36,646 nucleotides of DNA, taken from positions 1-36,646 of the forward strand of contig JARQWU010000082.1 in NCBI GenBank assembly GCA_040182905.1. Reading direction: 5' to 3'. The DNA comes from Barthelona sp. PAP020. Its lineage: Eukaryota; Metamonada: BaSk clade. The notes below the pieces were generated by a model. That model did no database searches, was not told where the DNA came from, and was given only the letters and a program-made list of their open reading frames with translations. Positions 1-9,100 of the stretch are shown piece by piece. The position numbers were made by a program, and so were the translations under genes. The stretch's first letter is position 1, and every line of letters begins with the position of its first letter.

Positions 1-97
1 CCAGGATTCAAATTCAAGGCTTTCCCAACTACTCATTTCAATAACACACCGTATATAAAAGCTTTCGTATACCTTTTCTTGTACCTAACGTGAAATT

Positions 98-126
98 CAA
101 AAGTTTTCAAAAGTTTTCAAAAGTTT
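98..126. repeat. short tandem repeat, 10-nt unit
   Basis: The unit CAAAAGTTTT occurs twice in full (98-107, 108-117) and once lacking its last base (118-126). It lies in otherwise featureless AT-rich sequence downstream of the tRNA gene in that gene's direction. It is a plain microsatellite-like run and I see no function for it. Confidence 0.8.
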
Positions 127-325
127 AAATTTATTTACATTTTAATTTGTTGTTGTGATAGTCCGGTTTCGCAAAATTTATTTTTTTTTTTTAGGTTATT
201 TAATATAAGAGGGAAAGAAAGATCACGCTGCTAACATCTCAACCACAACCCCCCACACCTAAGAGTTGTTCAGAATTTATTGTTGAAATTTCCGAGACTC
301 GATCCTCTTCTCGTTTTAGTTTTTG

Positions 326-331
326 AAAAAA
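326..331 (-). terminator. Pol III T-tract terminator of tRNA-Glu
   Basis: Reading the minus strand, a run of six T begins four bases after the 3' end of the tRNA. A run of four or more T is the usual RNA polymerase III stop signal. Position and orientation fit the tRNA gene; the T-rich background makes it less decisive on its own. Confidence 0.6.
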
Positions 332-335
332 CAAC

Positions 336-407
336 TCCGATACCGGGATTCGAACCCGGTTCTGCGGGGTGAAAACCCACTATCCTAACCAAGTAGACTA
401 TATCGGA
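336..407 (-). tRNA. tRNA-Glu: tRNA-Glu (anticodon UUC)
   Basis: A 72-nt cloverleaf on the minus strand. The 7-bp acceptor stem is TCCGATA paired with TATCGGA. The anticodon stem is GTGGG with CCCGC (one G-T pair), closing the loop TTTTCAC, which puts TTC at positions 34-36. The T arm CCGGG-TTCGAAT-CCCGG contains the internal Pol III B box GGTTCGAATCC. No CCA is encoded and there is no intron, as expected for a eukaryotic nuclear tRNA. The acceptor stem matches the usual eukaryotic tRNA-Glu stem. It decodes GAA/GAG; GAA is heavily used in the neighbouring genes. Confidence 0.97.
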
Positions 408-542
408 CGCAACTTTCTTTTAATAAACCAATTGAAAATAACTGCTAATGATTGTATTTCATCCCAAAGACTTCCTTTTTTTAAAGAAAATCTTACTAAA
501 TTTTAATAAAGAATATTAAAAATTATTATTTTTTATTTTCAA

Positions 543-575
543 GCTAAGAAACACTGCATATATAAGTAAATAAAA
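543..575 (+). repeat. dispersed repeat module, copy 1
   Basis: The core GCTAAGAAACACT is followed by TATAAGTAAATAAAA. It differs at two of the first 13 bases from copy 2 at 617-650, which starts GCCAAGAAGCACT. A third copy lies on the minus strand at 36465-36497. The flanking TAWRAGTRAAYAAAA-like tail is recognisable in copies 1 and 3 and more loosely in copy 2. Function unknown. Confidence 0.5.
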
Positions 576-616
576 TATTTGTGTTGTATAATAGAACACA
601 TAACATTTATTTCTAG

Positions 617-650
617 GCCAAGAAGCACTATGCGTCTAAGCAAATTAAAA
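617..650 (+). repeat. dispersed repeat module, copy 2
   Basis: The core GCCAAGAAGCACT (617-629) is identical over 13 bases to the inverted copy at 36485-36497, and the tail TCTAAGCAAATTAAAA resembles that of copy 1. It ends 20 bases before the hairpin at 671-685. Two head-to-tail copies 74 bases apart suggest a local duplication of the unit. Confidence 0.5.
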
Positions 651-670
651 AAAATGGTGTTTATTGGTCC

Positions 671-685
671 AGTTATGAAATAACT
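671..685 (+). repeat. TGAAA-loop hairpin, copy A
   Basis: AGTTA-TGAAA-TAACT, a perfect 5-bp stem with a five-base loop, preceded by CC and followed by ATATT. The copies at 36193-36207 and 36555-36569 have the same loop and the same downstream ATATT. They differ in the stem only at the closing pair, G-C instead of A-T, so pairing is kept. Confidence 0.6.
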
Positions 686-955
686 ATATTATGGAAGTTC
701 ATGTTTAATGAACGGAATTTATTGGAGATATAAAGAGGTCATCAGATATCACTTCCTTTATTTTGTTGTTTCTTGACCACCTTTAGGTCCAATTTTTTAA
801 GTTACTTGGGCATCTGAATCCACGTGAGTTTTCCCCAAACCTTAAGCTAACTCGTTTCGTTGTTCATTGAACAACTCATACCTCATAAATATCTGATAAA
901 AAAGAATAGTATTCATTTACAAATGAGAATCAATGATTGCGAATAACATAACATT

Positions 956-3097
956 TTAAATCACATTATTCAAATGATTTTTAACCAACAATTCTTTAAT
1001 TTTTGAAGTCATAACCTCATTTTCCTTTTCAAATGCAGATATTTGATATATTGCACCCCAATCAAATGAATTCAAGGAAGGAAGTTCAATACTATTCGCA
1101 TTAACAGAACTGACAATTTTACCACTCACTTCAAACACAATGTCATCAGTTTCTAAGCTTTCAATTCTTTCTAAATTTTCAAAACTTGAAAAATTATTGT
1201 ACATGCGTTCGTTATATTCACCATCATATCTTGTTTCTGTTTCTGTCTCTATTTCTGTTTTTAAATCTTGTGGTGCTTCTTTACATGATGTTGATATCTC
1301 AGTTAACTCATTACAACTGTTCAATATTTTATTTTTATTTTTGACATGGTTAATCAAATGATTCATCTTGGTGACTGTTCTTATAATAGTTCTCAATCTT
1401 CTTTCTGGATCAAAAAATTCCTTGAACTCTTCATAGTTCAACATAACTCTTATCTCAGCAGAAATATCATCGCCTGCATTTGAACAATACACAAAATCAA
1501 ATAATTCCTTATGGCTGACAGAAGGCAAATTCATGTTATAATCAGTTTCATGAATATTCTTAAGTTTTTCATCGGTTGTTGAATTTTCAACATAGCCAAA
1601 ACCATATTCGTCCTTATTTTCATCAATTTTGTCCAATTTTTTTTGGATTTCATTGTTTCCCTTTGGATTAAATAAAATCACTTCATCAATTTCAGATTCA
1701 GAAAAAAAATCTGTGTCAGAATTCAAAGAAGAACGAGTTTCAACTTGCATTTTCAAGATATAGTTGGTGAAAACGTTCTTTTGCATCCTTTGAGTAGGAC
1801 CACTCGAGAAATTTTTAATTTTATTGATGGAAAATGAAAAGAAAAACGGAGTTCCATTGTCAACAGCAGATCTTGTGTCTTGTGGTGTGATTTCTACCGG
1901 TTTTAACAATTCAATTTCCACATTTTTCTTTTGAAAAAACGGATGTTCATATATAGTTGAAGTTGTTGGACGATTTATTGGGTTAAAACTCAGCATTTTC
2001 TCCAATAAATCTTTGAGGTCGGAATCACATTCTGGAAAAGTAAACTCCTTTCGTTCTTGTTTTAACCACTCCTTATTTTCTTCAGATTGTTTCGGATGCT
2101 GTCCAAAGTATATAATGTAGATAATAACACCCAATGAATATATATCCCACTTATAATAGGATTCTTTAGTTTCACAATAATCTCTAATGTCATCACTTTC
2201 ACAAAATCCCAAACGTTCCGGTGGAAGATAATAACGTGTTCCTGTTATCCCATTATCACAATCACTATTCCAATGAGCACTTCCAAAATCAACAATTTTC
2301 ACACTATCAATAATGTCCTCTTCAACGAGTTGTTTGATGGAAAATCCAGCAGTTTTATTTGTATTTGAACCATTCAAAAGAGATTTTATCAAATTGATCG
2401 AATGATTAGTGTTAATTAGAATATTCTCCGGTTTTAGATCACGATGTGCAATACCATTAAAGTGCAAATTGTGCAAACCCTTTAAAAGTTGAAAAAAAAC
2501 CGTTTCACAATGCTTCTCAGGTAAAGCTTTGAAATCTAAAAGTTTTTTGGTTGGATTTACATGTTCCGATAAATTTCCTCCAGAAACGAACTCCATAAAT
2601 AGAAAATATTGATCACACTTAAAACAATTCTGTGCCTTATGAAAAACCACCTGAAACAATTTTACCAAATTATTATGACTTGTCTTTTTCATTACAGCTA
2701 TTTCTTTTTCAGCAGCTTCTTTACTGAGTCCTTTATTTTTTAATTCAATTGTCTTCATTGCAATTAACTGAGTTCCACTTCTCAACAAATCAACAGTACC
2801 AAAAGATCCAGAACCTAATTTGCATAAAATTTGTAAATCATCTTTTAAATCAATAGGATTTATTGTTTGATCAATAACATTCGTGCTAATATTGTTATTA
2901 ATAGTGTTATTATCATTATTAATAGTTGTAGTAGTCTTATCAATAACTATACCATTACTAATTGTGTCATTGTCATCCAAATTGTTGTTTTGTAATTTTT
3001 CACCCAACTTGTATTGAGATTCAGAAATTTTTGAATCAGTTTCAGCTTCCTGTTCAACTATTTCCGATTCCAATAAATTTGATAAACATGCACCCAT
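956..3097 (-). CDS. serine/threonine protein kinase with N-myristoylation signal
   Basis: A 713-residue protein kinase. The ATG at 3097 is chosen because it starts MGACLS, a good N-myristoylation signal (Gly2, small residue or Ser at position 6) with Cys4 available for palmitoylation; the upstream reading frame has no ATG. An Asn- and acid-rich linker follows, then the kinase domain at about residues 90-395: glycine loop GSGSFG (95-100), Lys115, catalytic HRDLKPEN (218-225), DFG (270-272) and GTRYYLPPE (286-294) in place of the usual APE. About 30 extra residues lie between the catalytic loop and DFG. All catalytic residues are present, so it should be active. The roughly 310-residue C-terminal tail is acidic and unrecognised. 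The domain looks CAMK/AMPK-like, but I cannot assign a subfamily. It is probably membrane-anchored. Confidence 0.9.
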   Translation of the reverse strand: MGACLSNLLESEIVEQEAETDSKISESQYKLGEKLQNNNLDDNDTISNGIVIDKTTTTINNDNNTINNNISTNVIDQTINPIDLKDDLQILCKLGSGSFGTVDLLRSGTQLIAMKTIELKNKGLSKEAAEKEIAVMKKTSHNNLVKLFQVVFHKAQNCFKCDQYFLFMEFVSGGNLSEHVNPTKKLLDFKALPEKHCETVFFQLLKGLHNLHFNGIAHRDLKPENILINTNHSINLIKSLLNGSNTNKTAGFSIKQLVEEDIIDSVKIVDFGSAHWNSDCDNGITGTRYYLPPERLGFCESDDIRDYCETKESYYKWDIYSLGVIIYIIYFGQHPKQSEENKEWLKQERKEFTFPECDSDLKDLLEKMLSFNPINRPTTSTIYEHPFFQKKNVEIELLKPVEITPQDTRSAVDNGTPFFFSFSINKIKNFSSGPTQRMQKNVFTNYILKMQVETRSSLNSDTDFFSESEIDEVILFNPKGNNEIQKKLDKIDENKDEYGFGYVENSTTDEKLKNIHETDYNMNLPSVSHKELFDFVYCSNAGDDISAEIRVMLNYEEFKEFFDPERRLRTIIRTVTKMNHLINHVKNKNKILNSCNELTEISTSCKEAPQDLKTEIETETETRYDGEYNERMYNNFSSFENLERIESLETDDIVFEVSGKIVSSVNANSIELPSLNSFDWGAIYQISAFEKENEVMTSKIKELLVKNHLNNVI

Positions 3098-3211
3098 TAA
3101 AATTTTGGAAATTAAAAATTCAAAATAAGAAAAATTGACTAACAAAAAATCTATATATTTGCTTTCAACCTGTTTTTTCCAAAAAAAAATAAAAATTCTT
3201 TGAGGTATAAA

Positions 3212-3430
3212 ATGAACAACAATTTAGGAGAACAAACAAATGAAAGGTCACATTTTTTTTCACCGAGAGAAAAATATATCTTTGAATTGATCAGAAGTTG
3301 CAAAAAACTTTCAAAACATTTTATTTTTAAACCGAATTACAATTTTCAAGTGATTAATTCAATAGAAATTTCTAGCCAACTCTCTTTCAGAAAAGTTCAG
3401 TTCTTGAAGTTACAAATCATTCTTTTATAA
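3212..3430 (+). CDS. small hypothetical protein, possibly spliced
   Basis: An ATG-started ORF of 72 residues (start MNNNLGEQTNERSHFFSPRE), 114 bp from and divergent to the kinase start. I recognise no family. A possible 41-nt intron at 3350-3390 (GTGATT to TTTCAG) sits exactly in phase 0. Removing it replaces the C-terminal 26 residues with 23 others (start KSSVLEVTNHS) ending at 3462. Both forms are short, and the sequence does not settle which is made, or whether the gene is real. Confidence 0.3.
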   Translation: MNNNLGEQTNERSHFFSPREKYIFELIRSCKKLSKHFIFKPNYNFQVINSIEISSQLSFRKVQFLKLQIILL

Positions 3431-3556
3431 ATGAATATTTAAATGATGTCTCGTTTATATAAGAAATAATAATGACTTTTTGTCAGAGGATTTTCCATCT
3501 GTTGACATGTTTAAAATTTGATAAAAAATCTTTGTTTACATTTACAACCTATTTTA

Positions 3557-4195
3557 TCAGCTATACGATCCACCGAAATCTTCAACAATTCTATCAGTTG
3601 TTACTGCAAATATTTTAGTCTTTTCCGTTCCTTGTTGAGTAGATTCAATTCCAAAGACATTTTTTGAGCTTTGCTTTATTGTAAGAATTGGAGGTGAATG
3701 ACTATTTAAGTTATCTTTGTTTTTTTGTGCATGTTGAGCTGAGTCTTTGATTTTTTTCAACCGAACATTTCTATTTTTTCTATTCATATGCATATCATCA
3801 ACAGTTTCGGAAAAATCAGTAATAAATGTGGATGATTTTGGTGTTTCAATCAAATTAGGTGTCGAATACACATCACCAGCATGATTCCTAGAATTTGACC
3901 GTCTAACTGTCTCTTCATGTATTTGTTGAGGAGATAAAAAATTAGTATAAGCAAGTGGAGTTAATGTTTCACGATTTTTTTCAATAATTTGGATCGATTT
4001 AGCTTTATTGTTTAAAATTTTTTTGTATCTTTCTTTCAAAGCAACTGAATGCTCTTTTCTTTCCTTTTCCAAAATGTTTATTTCCATTGTGATATTTTCA
4101 ATTTGTTTTTCTTTCTTTATTCGTGTAAAATAATCATCAAAAAGACTTTGTTCATCAAATGCGGAATTTTCTGAAAAATTATTAATTAATGGCAT
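3557..4195 (-). CDS. hypothetical coiled-coil protein
   Basis: A 212-residue protein. The start is the ATG at 4195 (MPLINNFSEN); an in-frame TAG lies 18 bases upstream and a minimal ATG-ATG-TAG uORF occupies 4211-4219. Residues about 17-75 are strongly charged and heptad-like (ITMEINILEKERKEH), predicting a coiled coil. The rest is polar, Ser/Thr/Asn-rich and probably disordered, with a basic patch (NRKNRNVRLKKIK) that could be a nuclear localisation signal. The C terminus is FGGSYS. I recognise no family. It lies downstream of the carrier-like gene on the same strand, and its start is preceded by a long A/T homopolymer tract. Confidence 0.6.
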   Translation of the reverse strand: MPLINNFSENSAFDEQSLFDDYFTRIKKEKQIENITMEINILEKERKEHSVALKERYKKILNNKAKSIQIIEKNRETLTPLAYTNFLSPQQIHEETVRRSNSRNHAGDVYSTPNLIETPKSSTFITDFSETVDDMHMNRKNRNVRLKKIKDSAQHAQKNKDNLNSHSPPILTIKQSSKNVFGIESTQQGTEKTKIFAVTTDRIVEDFGGSYS

Positions 4196-4354
4196 GGATT
4201 TCAATGAAAACTACATCATCAATTGAAAAAAAAAAAAAAAAAATTTTTTTAAAATTTCAAAGCAAAGAAATCCAATACATCAACATTGCCTTAGTTTTAT
4301 ATAAATTCACTTCATTATAAAAACCAATTAACAACAAATAAAAACACATTTATA

Positions 4355-5230
4355 TCAATTTTCAGTGGCAATTCCAAAAGATTTTCCTTGTAAATGATTG
4401 GTGTAATTGTATAACATAGATTGAGAACCCAAAAGAACACCAACATAGTTCATTATAGGCAATAATCTACCCAAAGTAGCAACAGGTTGATCCAATACAA
4501 ACTTAATAAATTCAATAAAAACATTAAAAATAGAAACCTCAACACCTAATTCATGTGAAGTCAAATCTTTGGCTTCTTGACAAGATTCATAAACAAAAGA
4601 AGTGGTTGCAAAAATAGAACCAGCAATCATACCAGTAATCCCCACAAGAATTAATTTCTCAACAGTATCAAAATCCTCAATCTTCTTTCCACTGTATTTA
4701 GAATAACCCTCAAATACCTTGCGTTGTGTGAGGTTGAAAGTAAGGCCTTTTGCCATAGAAAAAGGAGTACGAGACCATCTTTCAAATAATCCTTTGAAGG
4801 CCACAGTTGGATGTTTATAAAGTAATTTTAAAGAAGCAGAAAAAAGATTTGATGCAAAATTTGAATCAACTTGCACCATTTGTTGAGCATTTAAAAAGGG
4901 TACGATAAAAGCACTAGTAATCATATGAGCAGCACCGGAAGAAATTGCAGATGACAATGCATCATTAACATTAAAAGAAAAAGGAGTCAAATCTACAAGC
5001 GTTTTGCGAATTAAAGGTTTTGAAAATTCAACCGTCTCGGAGTTAATTATTGAAAAAAAAGCATCAGTTCCAATTTTAGAAAGTTGAGTCGAAGAAGGTA
5101 TCGGTTTTAAAATAGATTTCTTTGCATTTGGATTTGTAAGATTATTCAACACAGATAATCCAACATTTGGTACAGCAGAACTAACAAATGAAGATTTAGC
5201 AATAGAAAGAGCGTTGTCGAATTTTGACAT
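4355..5230 (-). CDS. divergent mitochondrial carrier-like protein
   Basis: 291 residues, the usual length for a mitochondrial carrier (about 300), starting at a clear ATG. A segment around residues 100-175 has the carrier repeat layout: small-residue helix, Pro111 (PFLNAQQMVQ, where PxDxxKxRxQ is expected), then GLF-RW-RTPFSM (148-159) resembling the G-LYRG-P-R block that opens the even-numbered helix. Weaker repeats precede and follow it (helix near 192-213; DQPVATLGRL at 247-256). The charged network residues of the signature are missing, as in outer-membrane members such as Ugo1/MTCH-like proteins. This suggests a non-transporting or membrane-remodelling member, but that is inference. It shares a 166-bp divergent promoter region with the tail-anchored protein gene. 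Confidence 0.6.
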   Translation of the reverse strand: MSKFDNALSIAKSSFVSSAVPNVGLSVLNNLTNPNAKKSILKPIPSSTQLSKIGTDAFFSIINSETVEFSKPLIRKTLVDLTPFSFNVNDALSSAISSGAAHMITSAFIVPFLNAQQMVQVDSNFASNLFSASLKLLYKHPTVAFKGLFERWSRTPFSMAKGLTFNLTQRKVFEGYSKYSGKKIEDFDTVEKLILVGITGMIAGSIFATTSFVYESCQEAKDLTSHELGVEVSIFNVFIEFIKFVLDQPVATLGRLLPIMNYVGVLLGSQSMLYNYTNHLQGKSFGIATEN

Positions 5231-5396
5231 GAATAATTTCGATTTGATAAAAGGTCACTTAGTTTCTTTCAATCAACAGTTTTTTTTTTTATTTCTTTCC
5301 TTTGTGACGAATTTGCAAAGCCACAAGGGAGTTTTTTGTGTTTGTTAAAATCACTTTTTTTTTTTGTTTTTTTTTTTTAATAATTGAATTAATGTA
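5231..5396. promoter_or_regulatory. divergent intergenic promoter region
   Basis: The 166 bp between the starts of the carrier-like gene (minus) and the small tail-anchored gene (plus) must carry both promoters. It contains three long T-tracts on the plus strand (the last broken by single G bases) and a CAAAG/CTTTG-containing centre. No classical TATA box is evident. Homopolymer A/T tracts close to start codons recur at most genes in the window. Confidence 0.4.
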
Positions 5397-5669
5397 ATGG
5401 GAAAAGGACAATCAAGTCAATACAAAGGAGGAAAAAATCAAAAGATACAGAGAGATTTGTCAGATAGACGGCATAAAGAAATTCGCAAAAATGAAGTTGA
5501 AGAGCGTTCCAAAGCAACTCGAAAAATTGAAACTCCCAAATTTCAAAAGAACTTTATTGGAAAGATATTTATTTTTACAATTACCGCAATTGTTGCTTTT
5601 CTAGTTTTTGTATATTTATTCGGTGACATTCAAAAAATGTTTGAATCTACGGATAAAATTGACCTATAA
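5397..5669 (+). CDS. small tail-anchored membrane protein (RAMP4/SERP-like?)
   Basis: A 90-residue protein: a Gly/Gln/Lys-rich, very basic N-terminal half, a single hydrophobic segment at about residues 57-75 (IFIFTITAIVAFLVFVYLF) and a short C-terminal tail. This is the topology of a tail-anchored ER protein with the N terminus in the cytosol. Size, basic N terminus and tail anchor recall RAMP4/SERP1 (Sec61-associated) or the small TRIQK family; neither match is firm. The ATG is immediately downstream of T-tracts and the ORF ends with TAA. Confidence 0.65.
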   Translation: MGKGQSSQYKGGKNQKIQRDLSDRRHKEIRKNEVEERSKATRKIETPKFQKNFIGKIFIFTITAIVAFLVFVYLFGDIQKMFESTDKIDL

Positions 5670-6101
5670 ATTAAATTTTATCTTTGTTCTTTGCAGAATT
5701 CAGTTTCACATCAATATTTCTTAGCAAATAGAATGTTTTTCAAAAACATATCTTCTTTTATACATCAATAAAACGGTGAAACAGCAATAACAATAAAGTA
5801 ACCAAAATTGACTCCTTTCATAAAAAATTTAATTGAAAATTGATGATAACGTTTATTAATTACACTCATTCAAATTTTCGATGATTTTTGATTGTTTATT
5901 ATCATTTTACAATATTTTACACAATCTTTTGAATAAAAAAATTTGGAACAAAAGTAATTAATGAGAATGAAAAGTTCATTGAAATTGTTACGATAATAAA
6001 ATTGATTTAATGATCTTTTATGAACGAATTTCAATGTTTAAAATATAAAATTAAAAAAGTACAAAAAAAACAAAAAAAAAAATTTTTTTCAACTAATATA
6101 G
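5670..6101. other. AT-rich intergenic region with a candidate 5' intron of UTP20
   Basis: No gene recognised over 432 bp. The last 43 bases (6059-6101) look like a short intron directly before the UTP20 ATG: a GTACAA start, a poly-A/poly-T body and an end ACTAATATAG, close to the ACTAATTATACAG end of the intron at 31844-31881. An upstream ATG at 6020 would read 13 codons (MNEFQCLKYKIKK) and join in phase 0 to the annotated start. Confidence 0.4.
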
Positions 6102-9100
6102 ATGGTTAAAACTGAATTATTGACATATTTAGGATTAAGTGAAACTGAAAGTGCATCTATTAAGGTTTATGATGAAAAATCTGGTCGATTTAAATTTTTG
6201 AATATTAATGAACGAATTAACAAAATAGATCCTAGAAGTGGGACCAAAATTACATCAAAAAGTTCTGATTATCAAGTGTTAGGAGAGTTACCCATTGGAT
6301 TTAGGACTTTTTTTGAATTTTATTTAGATATATGGAAGGATCAAGATATTAGTCAATTATTTAAAGATAAAAGTGAATATTTTTTTGAAATATGCAAAAA
6401 TAAAGAAATAATTCTTGATGAATTGGATAAGATTATGAAAAGTATATTTGATCTTTTAAATAGCCCTCATTATACATCATTAAACACCGGATTGTGGTTA
6501 TCTTATGCCTTGTGTCGTGATGTTGGTGCTGAAATATTTTTTGACTATTTTTTAGAGATTTTTTCTTTTTGCTTAGATTTAGTGAAGTATGGCAATTTAA
6601 ACATACTTTCTGATATTTTTGCTATATTTTCTATGTATTTTAGATACATACCTGAGGTAATCTATGAAAGATTTGGTGATTTTTATCAAGTTTTGCAGAC
6701 TTGTTTAAATCATGAGAAAGCACATGTTAGACGATTAATAGCAGAAGCTTGTGGTTATCTTTTATGTAGGTCAGATGCAAAACTATCGAAAATAGTACAT
6801 ATTATTGTTGAGCCTGTTGTTAAAGATCATTTTGATGAAAATTTAGCAGATGGTATCGCGTATTTTTTATTTCAAGCTGTTGAAAATCGTATTAATATCA
6901 AATACGTTAGTAATGTGTTGAGAACACGATCTTATGCTTTGTTTAGTGAATTATTGAAAGTTTCCAAAAATAATAAGGGTATTAATGATATTTTATTCAG
7001 ATTGATGGTTGTAACTTTGGATTTTGGAAATGATAAGAGCAGTTTTGAATTGTTATTTGATGTTTTTGAAGAAGCAGAATATGTTGATGAAACTCTTGTT
7101 GAATTGTGGTCGAAATGGTATATCAAATTTCCTAGTAATGAGAGAATGCTTGAATTAGCAAAGAAACAAGTTTCTAATAGTTTTATTTTGGGGAATATTT
7201 TTGGTCGTGTTTTCAATGGAGTTAAGATTGAAGGGAAACAACATGAATTTATTCAATCTTTCGAATTAATTACAGTGGAGGATAAAATTTTGTTTTATGA
7301 AGGATTTTTGTCTATCACCCTTGCAAACAAAAATTTATTGAACAAAAAAAAACTTTTGTCACCTTTAGTTGAAAAAGTTTTCATTGCTGATGAGAATAAG
7401 CGTTTGAAATATTTTTCAAATTTGATAGAAGATCCCACACCTTTTGAAATTGGAAATTATCTCTTGAAAACAGAATTTTCTTTTAGTTCTGAATGTATGA
7501 GTGTTTTATTGGATTCTTTAATCAATTTCAGTGAATATACTGAAGAAAATATCATTTTAATATTGGTATTACTGTTAAAAAACAAAAAAAGTGCAAAAAA
7601 ATCCAGCTTTTCAGCAGATTTGTTGAAATTTTCTGAATTGTTCGATAAATCCAAATATTCAAGTACAACTAATTCTTTATGGTATTGTTTGTTGGTAAAG
7701 GAAGATATATTTGAATTTGATGATGTTTCTTCTTGGGTCGATGAGAATGTGAACAATATTGATGGATTGTTCTTGTTAAAATATTGCAATTTTGACATAA
7801 GTAACGTTAAACAATATCAACAACAAATGATTGATAATCTATTGAATTTTAATGTTCATGTGCGTTGTTTTTCAGTGGAGTTCTTAGAAATGCTAGAAAC
7901 AAATCTAGATTTGTCGCAATTGGATCGAATAATGAAGGATGTGTATAATTTGCAAACAGTAAGAGATAAGATGGCCATTGTTTTGAGATTATCATCAAGA
8001 TTTAAAGATGATGATGTAAGCGAGCTTGAAAAGGAAATTTTGCTCAAATTTTGTATTGGTAACCTTAGTTTATCCATTAAAAATTTGAGTGACAAGTTTG
8101 AAGAAGCATTAAGCGCCATTTTATGTGAGTGTGATGCCCATCAAATGAATATCTTCATTGAAACAATGTCAAATTGGGCAAAATCACTATCTGTTGAAAA
8201 TCACATGTTTTTGGTTGATGTTCCCCAGATTAAAGACATTGAAAATGCTGGAAAAACTACTGTAGAACAGCATAGGGAAGATTCATCCAAGAATTTGACT
8301 AAAAACTTCTTCGAATGGAAACATAACAGTATGATTGAGTCTATGGAGCTTTTTAAAATATTTGGCTCAACTTTTTACGCATTAAGAGAATTAGAAGACC
8401 ATTTTACACCAAATTCCTTTGCAAAATATGCTACTAATGATTTTGTTGGTATTTCTAGGTATCGTAGATTGGGACATCATCGTCACGCCCTGGTTTCATT
8501 GGTTAAATCAAGTTTTGCGTCATTATCGACAAAAAAGAAATTGAGAAATGCTTTTCTACCTCTTGTTGAGCACTTTTTAAGGACTCAACATGACATATTT
8601 TATGATAAGGCCTCTATTGATGTTGAAGAATACCACACTATTCTTCCTATATGGCATTCATGGCTACATGGGGATGAAGAGGATCTTTCACAATATTTAT
8701 GGTTCAAAAGAGAAGCAAGAACAACAATTATTGCTTTATTAGACTGTTATCTTGATGGAATTGCACACATTCGAAAGATTGAGATAGACAAAGATTGGAT
8801 ACACAAACTTTCTTTGGAGATATTTTCTTTGTTAAACAAGACAGATCCTGGCATTCAGTGGAGAGCATTCTCTGCTTTTAACGTTTTTAGAAATAGTGAA
8901 GGTAATGAGTTTCCAAATATAAAGACCAAATTACCATTACCTTCTAAATTTAACAATTTGAAACAAGTTTTTGGTGAATCCTCAAACGTTTGGGATCTAA
9001 TTGATGAAAAGTCTTTCAGGACCTTATTAACCACTCTAGTCTCCGATGTTAATTCTCAATTGACCAATACAAATGCCATTGTTGAATCTCCAATGCTGAA

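Larger units (their letters stand above)
408..955. other. gene-free region with repeat modules and hairpins
   Basis: No credible coding sequence. It holds two related copies of a 33-34-nt module (543-575, 617-650), the small hairpin 671-685 followed by a second hairpin at 697-713 (GTTCAT, loop GTTTA, ATGAAC), and a 7-bp hairpin with a three-base loop at 859-875 (GTTGTTC, ATT, GAACAAC). The first hairpin and the module recur at the right end of the window. The part nearest 955 should be the 3' UTR of the kinase gene. Confidence 0.6.

Noticed and set aside
1-52. tRNA-like arms at the left edge on the minus strand (GGATTCAAATTC, AGTAGTTGGGAAAGC)
   Set aside because: The TTCAA-type loop and D-loop-like sequence are adjacent, with no anticodon arm and no acceptor stem; no cloverleaf can be drawn.
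4211-4219. ATGATGTAG uORF, with a related ATGATGTAGTT near 35590
   Set aside because: Two short matches in AT-rich DNA; the second is not clearly upstream of a start codon, so a shared control element is not supported.
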